From positions 51,046-115,045 of the forward strand of contig JAEWVF010000005.1 of assembly GCA_023459215.1 (NCBI GenBank): a stretch of DNA of 64,000 nucleotides, written 5' to 3'. Positions 1 through 9,107 of the stretch are shown here, piece by piece. Source of the DNA: Chloroflexota bacterium (GTDB lineage: Bacteria > Chloroflexota > Anaerolineae > Anaerolineales > Villigracilaceae). The notes below the pieces were generated by a model that saw only the letters and a list, made by a program, of their open reading frames with translations, had not been told where the DNA came from and did no database searches. The position numbers and the translations under genes were made by a program. Numbering within the stretch: the first letter of the stretch is position 1; each line of letters opens with the position of its first letter.

Positions 1-471
1 CTCAGCGAAAGCTACCCCGGCGTCAGCGGCGTGGATGCGGCCCACTCAGGCCTGATGCTGGCCAGGCAGCGTAATCCGGGCCTGCGCCTGATCGAAGGTG
101 ACGCCCGGCAACTGCCCTTCCAGAATGACTATTTTGATGGGATTTATTGTTTTGGGTTACTGCATGAATTTGTCGGGGAAACGGCCAAAGAGGATGTTGC
201 CCAAGTGATGCGGGAAATCACCCGCATCCTGCAACCGGGCGGCCTGCTGGTGCTGGCAACCCTGGCCGGTGAGCCGGAACAGGGATTGCCCCACTTGCAA
301 ATGTTCAACGAAGCCATGTTTGACGAAATCCACCCGGCCAGCCTGGAACGCCTCGAAAAGAGCCTGCACGATGACATCGGCTGCACCGGCCTGCGCGACT
401 ACAAGGTCTGGCGCGGAGTTTATCGAAAAACTGGAATATCCCATAAAACCCTGCTCTTTTCACTGCAATAA
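1..471 (+). CDS. SAM-dependent methyltransferase, C-terminal part (5' end outside window)
   Basis: The reading frame is open from the first base, so the gene starts upstream of the window. The visible 156 residues begin inside a class I methyltransferase fold: a GVDAAHSG stretch matches the end of beta-2 and the acidic ribose-binding residue, followed by an EGDAR strand, the FDGIYCFGLLHE motif-IV strand, and a PGGLLVLATLAG strand typical of Methyltransf_11. The substrate cannot be told. The N-terminal glycine-rich SAM loop lies off the window. The GTG at 31 is an internal valine, not a start. Confidence 0.75.
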   Translation, partial: LSESYPGVSGVDAAHSGLMLARQRNPGLRLIEGDARQLPFQNDYFDGIYCFGLLHEFVGETAKEDVAQVMREITRILQPGGLLVLATLAGEPEQGLPHLQMFNEAMFDEIHPASLERLEKSLHDDIGCTGLRDYKVWRGVYRKTGISHKTLLFSLQ

Positions 472-517
472 AGCAGGGAATTTCAGGTTTTTCAAGAATC
501 AGCAAAGGGATTTTGGT

Positions 518-1432
518 ATGAAAATACTTTTCAAGAGTAATTACGCATTAATAAGTAATTACGCATTAATAATTTGGGTCGGAATACTTATATTAACGGG
601 AATAATTCTAGAAGTAGTTACATCATTTTTCGCCGGCATTATCGCCTTCAGCGTTAACGTGATTAATAACCCCTGGGTCATCGGATTTTTATATGTAAAT
701 TTAATACCCAAAGAAGAAAAAAGTAAATTATCCATAATGAACGGAGCGCTTGGGGGAATTTTTGCAACCCTGATAACATCCAGCATCCCACTCTTTATCC
801 CACTCCTTTTTGTTTTTCGAAGATTTGACTTTTATTTCACGGAATACCTCCTGCAGATAAGTAAATTCTGGGGCGGTTATGTTATTCAATCAATGATCCA
901 GGGGGGAATTGCCGGGATTATTCCAATCTTGCTGGCGAACAACAACAAAGAAAAGAAACTTGAGATTAGCCCTGAGATTAGCCCTGAGATTGGCCGTGAG
1001 ATTGGCAACGAAACCAATCAGGCCAAACTCTTGTTTCCCATCTCATATCTTGTCATCCCGCTAACTTATCTCGCCCTGGCAGGATTAATCCTCATTGCGT
1101 ATGGTTTCGAAAACTTCGCTACATTTTCAGCTACTTTTTTCCCACTTTTAATTGGACCATCCATACAAGTGGCAATCGCCATAACCTATCTCTGGAAGCT
1201 CAATAACAACGCTCTTTTTGCCTTTACAGCATTCGGGTCTTCACTTATCTTTTTGGGAGCAACAATTGCTGTTTTTGGACTCGCAACTCAGCTAACTGGC
1301 CCCGCTGGTATGCTTGTGTACGCAGCGCCCGTGGTACTCTCAGGAATTCACGTTGCCGCCCTGCTGCTCGTAATCCTTTTAACTGATTGGGCAATTAAAT
1401 ATTTCAAAAAAACTCCGCGCAACCAAGCCTAA
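518..1432 (+). CDS. AT-rich multi-spanning membrane protein of unknown function
   Basis: This 304-residue protein is mostly hydrophobic, with about eight likely membrane segments and a charged cytoplasmic-looking loop at roughly residues 145-172. I do not recognise a family. The ATG at 518 is chosen because it has an AAAGGGA ribosome site 7-8 bases upstream and the open frame before it overlaps the methyltransferase. Base composition is clearly more AT-rich than both neighbours, with many ATA and TTA codons, which suggests recent acquisition. Two in-frame tandem repeats are visible: an 18-bp unit twice near the N-terminus (SNYALI) and a 12-bp unit four times in the loop (EISP/EIGx). It converges on, and overlaps by 4 bases, the small minus-strand gene that follows. 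Confidence 0.7.
   Translation: MKILFKSNYALISNYALIIWVGILILTGIILEVVTSFFAGIIAFSVNVINNPWVIGFLYVNLIPKEEKSKLSIMNGALGGIFATLITSSIPLFIPLLFVFRRFDFYFTEYLLQISKFWGGYVIQSMIQGGIAGIIPILLANNNKEKKLEISPEISPEIGREIGNETNQAKLLFPISYLVIPLTYLALAGLILIAYGFENFATFSATFFPLLIGPSIQVAIAITYLWKLNNNALFAFTAFGSSLIFLGATIAVFGLATQLTGPAGMLVYAAPVVLSGIHVAALLLVILLTDWAIKYFKKTPRNQA
537..572 (+). repeat. Perfect 18-bp tandem duplication inside a coding region
   Basis: Two exact copies of an 18-bp unit lie head to tail at 537-554 and 555-572. The duplication keeps frame and gives the peptide SNYALI twice near the N-terminus of the AT-rich membrane protein, consistent with replication slippage. Confidence 0.9.
962..1009 (+). repeat. Four 12-bp in-frame repeats in the membrane-protein loop
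   Basis: The unit GAGATTAGCCCT occurs exactly twice at 962-985 and in two diverged copies at 986-1009. It encodes EISP EISP EIGR EIGN in the charged loop between membrane segments. Two loci of in-frame duplication in one gene suggest a slippage-prone, weakly constrained region. Confidence 0.85.
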
Positions 1433-1689
1433 CTGGCATGCAATATCTCCCGGTCCGCCAAATCGATTTCTTCCTGAATCTTGCGCACTTCGGCCTTCAT
1501 CTCGGCGCTGGCGCTGGGAGTCAGGGCGATAAATTTGAGCAGATCGCGGGCCTGGCGCAGCAAGTCTTTGACCCCGGCCACATAAGAAAAGTTGTATTTG
1601 CCTTCCGGGGGCACGGGCAGGTCGCGGGCTTTTTGAATCAGCGCCCGCGCGCGGACAATTCGTTCAGCAGCAGGGATTAATTTTGCCAT
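1429..1689 (-). CDS. Small helical protein, hypothetical
   Basis: An 86-residue protein predicted from composition to be almost all alpha-helix, with Arg, Ala and Glu heptad-like patterns and no signal peptide, cysteine or membrane segment. I do not recognise the family. Its stop overlaps the end of the convergent membrane-protein gene by a few bases. Its start is 41 bases from the start of the divergently transcribed GH43 gene, so the two probably share a promoter region. Codon use resembles the GC-rich surroundings, so it looks native, unlike its AT-rich neighbour. Confidence 0.6.
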   Translation of the reverse strand: MAKLIPAAERIVRARALIQKARDLPVPPEGKYNFSYVAGVKDLLRQARDLLKFIALTPSASAEMKAEVRKIQEEIDLADREILHAS

Positions 1690-1730
1690 AGCCAGATTTT
1701 ACCCGCAAAACTTGCAGATAAGGCAACCCC

Positions 1731-3254
1731 ATGACACCCAGCATTAACAACCCGATCCTGCCCGGCTTTCATCCCGACCCAAGCATCTGCCGCGTCGGGG
1801 ATGATTATTACCTGGTCAATAGCTCCTTTGAATACTTTCCGGGTGTACCCATCTTCCACAGCCGCGATCTGGCTCACTGGCGGCCAATCGGATACTGCCT
1901 GACTCACCCCAGCCAACTGCCGCTCGAAAACTGCCCCAGCTCACAAGGAATCTACGCCCCGACCCTGCGCCATCACAACGGGCTGTTCTACATGGTTACA
2001 ACCAATGTTTCCGGCGGCGGGAACTTCTACGTCACGGCGTCCGACCCGGCCGGACCCTGGTCCGAGCCGGTCTGGCTGCAAGCCGGGGGCATCGATCCAT
2101 CCCTGCTTTTTGATGATGATGATGATGGCCAGGTTTACTTCACCTGCCAGGGCAACGAGGGGATTTTGCAGGGCCGACTCGACCTCGACAGCGGAAGCCT
2201 GATCGAACCCCTGCGACCGATCTGGCAGGGGACGGGCGGCGCATACCCCGAAGGGCCGCATCTGTACCACATCCGCGGCTGGTATTACCTGATGATTGCC
2301 GAAGGCGGCACCGAATACGGCCACATGCAAACCATTGCGCGCAGCAAAAGCCCGTGGGGGCCTTTCGAAAGCTGCCCGCGCAACCCGATCCTGAGTCACC
2401 GCAGCCGGGGCAACCTGCCCATCCAGTCGCTCGGGCACGCCGACCTGGTGCAGGATCAGGCCGGGAACTGGTGGCTGGTTTGCCTGGGGGTGCGCCCAAA
2501 CGGCTATCCATTCTGCCATCATCTCGGACGCGAAACCTTCCTGGCCCCGTTACGCTGGGATGCGCAGGATTGGCCGCTGGTCGGCGACGACGATGGCCAG
2601 GTGACGATGTCCATCGCCTGGCCGCCGCTGACACCTCATCCCTGGCCGGCGGAAGCGGAGCGGGATGATTTCGACCAGCTGGAATTACGCCTGGCCTGGA
2701 ATTTCCTGCGCAGCCCGGCAGCACAAACCTGGTCGCTCAGTGAGCGTCCGGGCTGGCTGTGCCTGCACGGGACCGCCGCGACCCTGGACGAAAACGGCCT
2801 GCAAGCCTGGGTCGGGCGGCGGCAGGAGCGCTTCGACTGTCTGGCGCACGCCGCGCTGGAGTTTGCCCCGCAAAACCCGGGCGAAGAAGCCGGCCTATGC
2901 GTTCGAATGAACGAACGCCACCACTACGAAATCGCCATCCTGCGCGGCGAAAGCGGCAGCCAGGTCATCGTGCGCCAGCGCATTGGCGGCTTGCAGGCCA
3001 TCACCGCCTGCGCGGATTTCCCTGGCTCCGCGGTCGAACTGCTCATCCGCACCGAGAAAGACCGCTACACCTTCGGCTACGCCAGCGACGGAAACGATCC
3101 GCGCTGGCTGGCCTCCGGCGAAACCCGCTACCTGTCGACCGAGGTGGCGGGCGGATTCACCGGTGTCTTTTTTGGCCTGTACGCCACCGGGAACGGGAAA
3201 CAGGCCAGCACGCCAGCCTGTTTCGACTGGTTCGAACTGAAAGCGCGCGAATAA
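1731..3254 (+). CDS. Glycoside hydrolase family 43 (beta-xylosidase / arabinofuranosidase type)
   Basis: This 507-residue enzyme has the five-bladed propeller signatures of GH43. The catalytic base is Asp16 in GFHPDPS, the pKa-tuning Asp122 lies in GGIDPSL, and the general acid is Glu174 in AYPEGPHLY. The second half, from about residue 310, is a jelly-roll domain like the C-terminal domain of bacterial beta-xylosidases. No signal peptide is visible, so it probably acts in the cytoplasm on imported xylo- or arabino-oligosaccharides. It stands alone, with no sugar transporter or other glycosidase nearby, so its exact substrate cannot be inferred from context. A run of aspartate codons (GAT) at 2111-2125 is simple sequence within the gene. 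Confidence 0.9.
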   Translation: MTPSINNPILPGFHPDPSICRVGDDYYLVNSSFEYFPGVPIFHSRDLAHWRPIGYCLTHPSQLPLENCPSSQGIYAPTLRHHNGLFYMVTTNVSGGGNFYVTASDPAGPWSEPVWLQAGGIDPSLLFDDDDDGQVYFTCQGNEGILQGRLDLDSGSLIEPLRPIWQGTGGAYPEGPHLYHIRGWYYLMIAEGGTEYGHMQTIARSKSPWGPFESCPRNPILSHRSRGNLPIQSLGHADLVQDQAGNWWLVCLGVRPNGYPFCHHLGRETFLAPLRWDAQDWPLVGDDDGQVTMSIAWPPLTPHPWPAEAERDDFDQLELRLAWNFLRSPAAQTWSLSERPGWLCLHGTAATLDENGLQAWVGRRQERFDCLAHAALEFAPQNPGEEAGLCVRMNERHHYEIAILRGESGSQVIVRQRIGGLQAITACADFPGSAVELLIRTEKDRYTFGYASDGNDPRWLASGETRYLSTEVAGGFTGVFFGLYATGNGKQASTPACFDWFELKARE

Positions 3255-3266
3255 GGCATTAGGGTT

Positions 3267-3300
3267 TGATTTTGGCCAATAATCGGCTAGAATCACTTTA
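3267..3300 (+). promoter_or_regulatory. folC promoter with -10 directly before ATG (leaderless type)
   Basis: TTGATT at 3267-3272 and TAGAAT at 3289-3294 are separated by 16 bp. The ATG at 3301 lies 6 bases after the -10, where transcription should begin, and there is no Shine-Dalgarno sequence. A leaderless mRNA is the simplest reading. Confidence 0.6.
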
Positions 3301-4611
3301 ATGGACACCGAAACCCGCTTCAACCAGACCCTTGATTATCTCTATAGTTTTGTCGATTACAGCCTGAAAAAAGCCAGCGAACTGGCCAAGGCTGAGTTCA
3401 ACCTGGACCGGATGCAGGCTTTGCTTGAAAAGCTGGGCAACCCGCACCTGGCTTATCCGGTCATCCATGTTACCGGGACGAAAGGCAAAGGCTCCGTTTG
3501 CGCCTTGTGCGCTTCGGCCCTGCAAACGGGCGGGCAAAAAACCGGGCTGTATACCTCCCCGCACCTGCTTGATTACTGTGAGCGCATCCAGATCGATGGA
3601 AAACCCATCAGCCACGATGAGTTGGGCGACCTGGTTGATGAAATCAAACCAGTGGTGGCCAGCATCCCCAAACTGACCACATTCGAAATCACCACCGCGC
3701 TCAGCTTCCTGTATTTTGCCCGCCAGGGTTGCACTGCCGCGGTGATCGAAGTCGGGCTGGGCGGGCGGCTGGATGCGACCAACGTGGTCAGGCCAAAGGT
3801 GGCGGTTATTACATCCATCTCCTACGATCACACCGCCGTGCTGGGCGATACACTAACCCTGATCGCCGGGGAAAAAGCCGGGATCATCAAGGAAGGCATC
3901 CCGGTGGTCAGCGCCCCGCAGCAGCGTGAAGCGCTGACGGTGCTAAAAAAAGTCGCGGTGCAGCGCCTGGCCCCCTTTACCCTGGTCGGGCGGGACGTGA
4001 CAGTCGCGCCGCTTCTGCGTTCGCTTTCGGTGCAGACCTTCCAGGTCAGGAGCAAGAAGATTGCCGCCCTGACCCTGTCGATGCCGCTGCTCGGGGCGCA
4101 CCAGGTCGATAACGCCGCGACGGCTTTTGCCGCGCTCGAAGCCGCCGAACTTGGGCTTTCATATTCGGACATCCAAAACGGCTTTTATCGTGTAAAATGG
4201 CCTGCTCGCTTCGAGGTGGCGCGCCAGGAACCGCCGGTCATCTTCGACTCGGCCCACAACCGCGATTCGTTCGCGCGTTTGCGCCAAACGCTTGACGAAT
4301 ACTTCCCCGCCAGGCCGGTTTACCTGGTTTTTGGCGTATCGGAAGATAAAATGCTGCGCGATATGCTCGAGGAAATCCGTCCACGCGCAACCCGACTAAT
4401 TGCAACCCGCGCCGACCATCCACGGGCGCTGGAGGCTGAGAAAATCGTCGCAATGGCCGCCCAGGCCGGGGTGGAGAGCGAGGCGGCGACCCCCGTCGAA
4501 GCGGCGCTGGCGCGGGCGTTGGAACTGGCCGGGTCAACGGGCATCGTCCTGTCAGCCGGGTCGCTGTTCGTCACCGCTGAAGTCATGCGCGCCTGGGAAA
4601 AATACAAGTAA
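3301..4611 (+). CDS. folC: Bifunctional folylpolyglutamate synthase / dihydrofolate synthase
   Basis: A 436-residue Mur-ligase-family enzyme that adds glutamate to dihydropteroate or tetrahydrofolate using ATP. The P-loop is GTKGKGS at residues 59-65. The central domain carries the EVGLGGRLDATN signature and YDHTAVLG. The C-terminal domain begins around residue 300 with the FDSAHNRDS motif (usually DGAHN). Length is normal for the family. Translation probably starts on a leaderless transcript because the -10 box ends 6 bases before the ATG. It is followed after 10 bases by lon, so the two are likely co-transcribed, although no functional link is known. Confidence 0.95.
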   Translation: MDTETRFNQTLDYLYSFVDYSLKKASELAKAEFNLDRMQALLEKLGNPHLAYPVIHVTGTKGKGSVCALCASALQTGGQKTGLYTSPHLLDYCERIQIDGKPISHDELGDLVDEIKPVVASIPKLTTFEITTALSFLYFARQGCTAAVIEVGLGGRLDATNVVRPKVAVITSISYDHTAVLGDTLTLIAGEKAGIIKEGIPVVSAPQQREALTVLKKVAVQRLAPFTLVGRDVTVAPLLRSLSVQTFQVRSKKIAALTLSMPLLGAHQVDNAATAFAALEAAELGLSYSDIQNGFYRVKWPARFEVARQEPPVIFDSAHNRDSFARLRQTLDEYFPARPVYLVFGVSEDKMLRDMLEEIRPRATRLIATRADHPRALEAEKIVAMAAQAGVESEAATPVEAALARALELAGSTGIVLSAGSLFVTAEVMRAWEKYK

Positions 4612-4621
4612 ACGAGGTTTT

Positions 4622-7093
4622 ATGAATACCGATTGGGACGACAACGAAGAAGAAGAGTTCGACACCGCCTTAAGCCAGCGGACCGAGGAGCTATACCGCG
4701 TACCCAACCGCACCCCGGATGAAAATGGGATTATCGAGGCGATGGCCTTGCCAATGCGCGACATGGTGGTTTTCCCACACATGGTTTCGCCGGTTTTCGT
4801 CGATAATGACGCTGCGATTGCCACCCTGCAATCGGCGCACGAGCACGACCAGACCGTCATCGGTATCGTCCAGAAAGACCCGGATACCGAAAACCCCAAG
4901 ATGATCGATTTCCTGCCAATCGGCACGGAAATGGCTGTTGGCCGCCTGCTCTCGATGCCCGACGGGGCCAGTTCAGCCCTGGTGCAGGGCCGGCGGCGGG
5001 TTGAGATCATCGAATTCACGCGCATCGCGCCGGTCATCAAGGTGCGGGCGCGGGTAATCGAAGAAAACGAAAAAGCCGACAAGAAAATCCGCGCGCTGAT
5101 GCGCTCCGCGCTCAACCTGTTTGACCGGGTGGTCGACCTGAACCGCTCGATCCCGGAAGAGGCGCACCTGTTTGCGATGAACATCCAGGAGCCGGGCTGG
5201 CTGGCCGATATGCTGGCGACCGCGCTCTCGCTCGATTTTGAAGAACGCCAGTCGCTGCTGCTGATGCGCGAGCCGCAGGCCCGCCTGGAGCGGCTGAACG
5301 AGCTGCTGGCCGCCGAAGTGGATGTGCTCGAACTGGAAGATGAAATCCACACCCGCGTTCAGAGCGAAGTGGACAAAAGCCAGCGCGAGTTTTACCTGCG
5401 CGAGCAAATGAAAGCCATCCAAACGGAACTGGGCGAAGGCGATATTTGGACGCGCGATGTTACCGAATTACGCCAAAAAGTCGAAGAAGCCAAACTGCCC
5501 GAAGAAGCCCGCAAGGTGGCGCTGAAAGAACTGGAACGGCTGAACCAGATGCCGCCGATGGCGCCCGAGGTGGGCATCATCCGCACTTACATCGAGTGGA
5601 TTCTCGATTTGCCCTGGAGCATCCACACCGACGATAACCTGGACGTCAGCAACGCCGCCAAGGTGCTCGACCGCGACCACTACGGCCTGCAAAAAGCCAA
5701 AGACCGCATCCTGGAATATATCGCGGTGCGCTCGCTGAAACCAAAAAAGGAACGCCAGCCGATCCTGTGCTTCGCCGGGCCGCCCGGCACGGGCAAAACC
5801 TCGCTCGGACGTTCGATTGCCGAAGCCCTGGGACGCAAATTCGTGCGCGTCTCGCTGGGCGGCGTGCGCGACGAGGCCGAAATCCGCGGCCATCGCCGGA
5901 CGTACATCGGCGCGCTGCCGGGGCGCATCATCCAGACGATGAAGCGGGCTGGCAGCGAAAATCCGCTCTTCATGCTCGACGAAATCGACAAGCTGGGTGC
6001 GGACTTCCGCGGCGACCCGTCTTCGGCGCTGCTGGAAGTGCTCGACCCGGAACAGAACAATTCGTTCAGCGACCATTACCTTGAAATTCCCTTCGACCTG
6101 TCGAAGGTCATGTTTGTTACCACCGCCAACCACCTCGGCTCGATTCCGCCGGCGTTGCTGGACCGCATGGAAGTCATCGAATTCCCCGGCTACATCGAGG
6201 AAGAGAAGATGGCCATCGCCGACCGCTACCTGATCCCGCGCCAGATGGAAGAGAACGGCATGGACGAGAGCGGACTGCGCTTCTCGGCGGCGGCCATGCA
6301 GCGCATCATCCGCGAGTATACCTACGAAGCGGGCGTGCGCAACCTGGAGCGTGAAATCGGACGCGTCATCCGCAAGGTGGCCCGGCTCAAGGCCGAGAAG
6401 AAAGAATTCCCGACCATGATCACGCCGGGCATGATCGAAAAGTTCCTCGGCCCGCCCGAGTATTTCATGAGCGAAGCCGAACGCCAGGATGAAGTCGGCG
6501 TTTCGACCGGCCTGGCCTGGACCGAGAACGGCGGCGAAATCATGGCCGTCGAAGTGGCCTTGCTGGAAGGCAAAGGCTCACTGCAAATCACCGGCCAGGT
6601 CGGCGAGGTGATGCAGGAAAGCGCCCAGGCAGCGCTGACCTACCTGAAGTCGCGCGCCAATATGCTTAACATCGACCCGGATGTTTTCGAAAAGCTGGAC
6701 ATCCACATCCACCTGCCTGAAGGAGCCATCCCCAAGGATGGCCCGTCGGGCGGCATCACGCTCTGCACGGCGCTGGCCTCCGCTTTTACCGGACGGCGCG
6801 TCTTCCGCGATGTGGCCATGACCGGCGAAATCACCCTGCGCGGGCGGGTTTTGATGATTGGCGGCACACGCGAAAAAATTCTGGCGGCGCATCGCGCAGG
6901 CCTCAAGGTGGTGCTCATCCCGGAGCGCAACCAGAAAGACCTGGTGGATGTGCCCAAACGCGCCCGTACCGACCTGAAAATCATCCCGGTAACGCACATG
7001 GACGAGGTGTTGAGTATCGCCCTGGAAGCTGAACCGAGCGTGGAGCCGATCCGCCCGCGGCGGCGGGAGGCTGAGAGCGAGCAGGAAGATTAA
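4622..7093 (+). CDS. lon: ATP-dependent protease Lon
   Basis: This 823-residue cytoplasmic protease degrades misfolded and regulatory proteins. An acidic N-terminal tail (about 15 residues, rich in Asp and Glu) precedes the LON substrate-binding domain (about 38-240). The AAA+ module has Walker A GPPGTGKT at 386-393 and Walker B with Asp453-Glu454. The proteolytic domain carries the catalytic dyad Ser709 (DGPSGG) and Lys752; the 43-residue spacing matches E. coli Lon (679/722). The ATG at 4622 is taken because the upstream open frame is only the overlap with folC; the SD is weak (ACGAGG). The 15-base gap to the next SDR gene suggests one transcript folC-lon-SDR-peptidase. Confidence 0.97.
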   Translation: MNTDWDDNEEEEFDTALSQRTEELYRVPNRTPDENGIIEAMALPMRDMVVFPHMVSPVFVDNDAAIATLQSAHEHDQTVIGIVQKDPDTENPKMIDFLPIGTEMAVGRLLSMPDGASSALVQGRRRVEIIEFTRIAPVIKVRARVIEENEKADKKIRALMRSALNLFDRVVDLNRSIPEEAHLFAMNIQEPGWLADMLATALSLDFEERQSLLLMREPQARLERLNELLAAEVDVLELEDEIHTRVQSEVDKSQREFYLREQMKAIQTELGEGDIWTRDVTELRQKVEEAKLPEEARKVALKELERLNQMPPMAPEVGIIRTYIEWILDLPWSIHTDDNLDVSNAAKVLDRDHYGLQKAKDRILEYIAVRSLKPKKERQPILCFAGPPGTGKTSLGRSIAEALGRKFVRVSLGGVRDEAEIRGHRRTYIGALPGRIIQTMKRAGSENPLFMLDEIDKLGADFRGDPSSALLEVLDPEQNNSFSDHYLEIPFDLSKVMFVTTANHLGSIPPALLDRMEVIEFPGYIEEEKMAIADRYLIPRQMEENGMDESGLRFSAAAMQRIIREYTYEAGVRNLEREIGRVIRKVARLKAEKKEFPTMITPGMIEKFLGPPEYFMSEAERQDEVGVSTGLAWTENGGEIMAVEVALLEGKGSLQITGQVGEVMQESAQAALTYLKSRANMLNIDPDVFEKLDIHIHLPEGAIPKDGPSGGITLCTALASAFTGRRVFRDVAMTGEITLRGRVLMIGGTREKILAAHRAGLKVVLIPERNQKDLVDVPKRARTDLKIIPVTHMDEVLSIALEAEPSVEPIRPRRREAESEQED

Positions 7094-7108
7094 AACAGGA
7101 GGGGAGTC

Positions 7109-7903
7109 ATGGCCAACAGCTTAAAAGACAAAGTGGTATTGATTACCGGGGCATCCTCCGGATTCGGACAGGATGCCGCCCGCTTGTTTGCTGCGGAAGG
7201 CGCAGCAGTTGTCCTGGCGGCCCGGCGCATCGAACGGATGCAGGCCCAGGTCGAGCGCATCCACAAAACCGGCGGCGAGGCGATGGCCACTCCGGTCGAT
7301 GTCACCAACAAGGCCGATGTCGAGAACATGGTCAAAAGCGTGATCGAAAACTTTGGCCAGGTCGACATTCTCTTCAACAACGCCGGTTTTGGTCGCTTGG
7401 ATTGGCTGGAAAATCTCGATCCGGCGCGCGATATCGAAACCCAGGTCGCCGTCAACCTGACCGGCCTGATTGCGGTTACGCACGCTGTCCTGCCGCACAT
7501 GCTCGAACGGCAGAGCGGTCACATTATCAACATGTCTTCGGTGGCCGGTTGGCTGGCTGCCCCGACTTACAGCGTTTATGCCGCCACCAAATTTGGCGTG
7601 CGCGGATTCACGGACGCCCTGCGGCGCGAGGTCGCCCCGCGCGGCATCCAGGTTTCCGGCATCTATCCCGGCCCGGCGGCGACCGAGTTTGGCGAACATA
7701 CCGGGCAAAGCAATCTCGAATTCCCCGAATTCGTCATCATGACCTCGGAGTATGTTGCCCGTAAAGTGGTGCAGGTTGCCAGGCATCCGCGCCGGGCTTT
7801 GATTCTGCCCTGGTGGTTTGCGCCGGCCATCTGGTTTGACCAGACCTTCCCGGCCATCACCGACTGGATTCAAATGCGCATTTCAAAAAAATTCCACAGT
7901 TGA
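7109..7903 (+). CDS. Short-chain dehydrogenase/reductase
   Basis: A classical SDR of 264 residues with a Rossmann fold. It shows the TGASSGFG nucleotide motif at 13-20, NNAG at 90-93, a catalytic Ser near 143-144, and Tyr157-Lys161. The Arg-Arg after the second strand favours NADP(H). The tail after about residue 225 is hydrophobic and Trp-rich, as in SDRs that touch membranes. The substrate is unknown. It has a good ribosome site (AGGAGGGG) and follows lon closely; the M24 peptidase starts 15 bases later. Confidence 0.9.
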   Translation: MANSLKDKVVLITGASSGFGQDAARLFAAEGAAVVLAARRIERMQAQVERIHKTGGEAMATPVDVTNKADVENMVKSVIENFGQVDILFNNAGFGRLDWLENLDPARDIETQVAVNLTGLIAVTHAVLPHMLERQSGHIINMSSVAGWLAAPTYSVYAATKFGVRGFTDALRREVAPRGIQVSGIYPGPAATEFGEHTGQSNLEFPEFVIMTSEYVARKVVQVARHPRRALILPWWFAPAIWFDQTFPAITDWIQMRISKKFHS

Positions 7904-7918
7904 TATCCCGGAGAAACC

Positions 7919-9025
7919 ATGTCCAATCCACGTTTTGACAAGCTCGCCGCCGCCCTGGAAAATACAAAATACGATGCGATTGCGCTCAATCCCGGCCCGA
8001 CCCTTTCTTACCTGACCGGCCTGGGATTCCACCTGATGGAGCGCCCGGTCGTGTTGGTTTTTGCGCCAGGCAAGGTTCCAGCGCTGATCCTGCCTGAGTT
8101 GGAAGTGCAAAAAACGGTCGGACTGCCCTACGAGATTAAAACCTACCCGTATGGCGAAAACCCGGCGGACTGGGCCCAGGTTTTCCGCAACGCCCTGTTC
8201 GACCTTGACCTGTACGGGCGCACCATTGGCGTCGAACCGCGCCGGATGCGCGTGCTCGAACTGCGCCTGGTTGAGAACGGCGCGCCGGGGGCGCACGTCA
8301 TCGCCGCCGAACAGGAACTGGCCTCGCTGCGCCTGCGCAAAGACGCCGACGAAATCGCCAAAATGCGTCAGGCAGTCAAAATCGCCCAGGATGCGCTCGA
8401 AGCCACCCTGCCGCAAATCAAAATCGGGATGAGCGAACGCGAAATTGCCGCCGAACTGACGGTGCAACTGCTGCGCCACGGCTCCGACCCGGAAATGCCC
8501 TTCGCGCCGATTGTCTCCGGCGGCCCGAACAGTGCCAACCCGCACGCCTCGCCCTCCGAGCGCAAACTCCAGGCTGGCGATTTGCTGGTTATCGACTGGG
8601 GCGCGGCCTATGAGGGTTATATCTCAGACCTGACCCGCACTTTCGCTGTTGGCGAGGTGGATGCCGAATATCGCAAAATCCACGACATCGTCCAGCAGGC
8701 CAACGCCGCCGGGCGCGCCGCCGGGAAACCGGGCGCAGCCTGCGCCGAGGTGGACAAGGCCACCCGCGCAGTGATCGAAGCCGCCGGATATGGCGCGTAC
8801 TTCACCCACCGCACCGGCCACGGCATCGGCATGGAAGGCCATGAAGAACCCTACATGCGCGGTGACAACCAGCAATTGCTCGCAAGCGGTATGGCTTACA
8901 CCGTCGAGCCGGGCATCTATCTGCCGGGCCGCAACGGTGTGCGCATCGAGGACGATATGGTTGTCACCGAAAACGGCTGCGAGTCGCTGAGCGATCTGCC
9001 AAGAGAAATTCGGGTGGTGGGGTAA
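7919..9025 (+). CDS. Xaa-Pro aminopeptidase / dipeptidase, peptidase family M24
   Basis: A 368-residue pita-bread metallopeptidase with an N-terminal creatinase-like domain (about 1-130) and a catalytic domain. All five metal ligands are present: Asp226 and Asp237 (DWG...SDLTR), His301 (GHGIG), Glu330 (VEPGIYL) and Glu344 (IEDD). It should cleave the bond next to proline in short peptides in the cytoplasm. The SD GGAG at 7908-7911 fits the start. The prolidase versus aminopeptidase choice cannot be settled from motifs. Confidence 0.92.
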   Translation: MSNPRFDKLAAALENTKYDAIALNPGPTLSYLTGLGFHLMERPVVLVFAPGKVPALILPELEVQKTVGLPYEIKTYPYGENPADWAQVFRNALFDLDLYGRTIGVEPRRMRVLELRLVENGAPGAHVIAAEQELASLRLRKDADEIAKMRQAVKIAQDALEATLPQIKIGMSEREIAAELTVQLLRHGSDPEMPFAPIVSGGPNSANPHASPSERKLQAGDLLVIDWGAAYEGYISDLTRTFAVGEVDAEYRKIHDIVQQANAAGRAAGKPGAACAEVDKATRAVIEAAGYGAYFTHRTGHGIGMEGHEEPYMRGDNQQLLASGMAYTVEPGIYLPGRNGVRIEDDMVVTENGCESLSDLPREIRVVG

Positions 9026-9052
9026 GAAATTAGAAACGAGATGACGAGAAAC

Positions 9053-9089
9053 AAAAAAAAGCAGCCCGGCGGAGATTCGTCGGGCTGTT
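9053..9089. terminator. Hairpin between the peptidase and ANT(4')-like genes
   Basis: An A-tract (9053-9060) is followed by CAGCCCG (9062-9068) and its complement CGGGCTG (9081-9087). On the plus strand there is no U-tract after the stem; on the minus strand the A-tract would give one. It ends just before the ribosome site of the next gene, so it may weaken read-through rather than stop it. Confidence 0.45.
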
Positions 9090-9107
9090 CGATAAACAGG
9101 AGAAAAC

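Noticed and set aside
269..517. Upstream extension of the AT-rich membrane protein frame
   Set aside because: The extension overlaps the methyltransferase coding region and has no ribosome site; the ATG at 518 has a good one.
2111..2127. GAT trinucleotide repeat
   Set aside because: It is a short run of aspartate codons inside the GH43 gene and needs no other explanation.
2140..2724. 194-codon minus-strand frame opposite the GH43 gene
   Set aside because: Arg/Pro/Gly-rich shadow frame; the plus strand has the three GH43 catalytic residues in order.
4552..5352. 266-codon minus-strand frame opposite lon
   Set aside because: Ser/Arg-rich shadow of lon codons with no motif.
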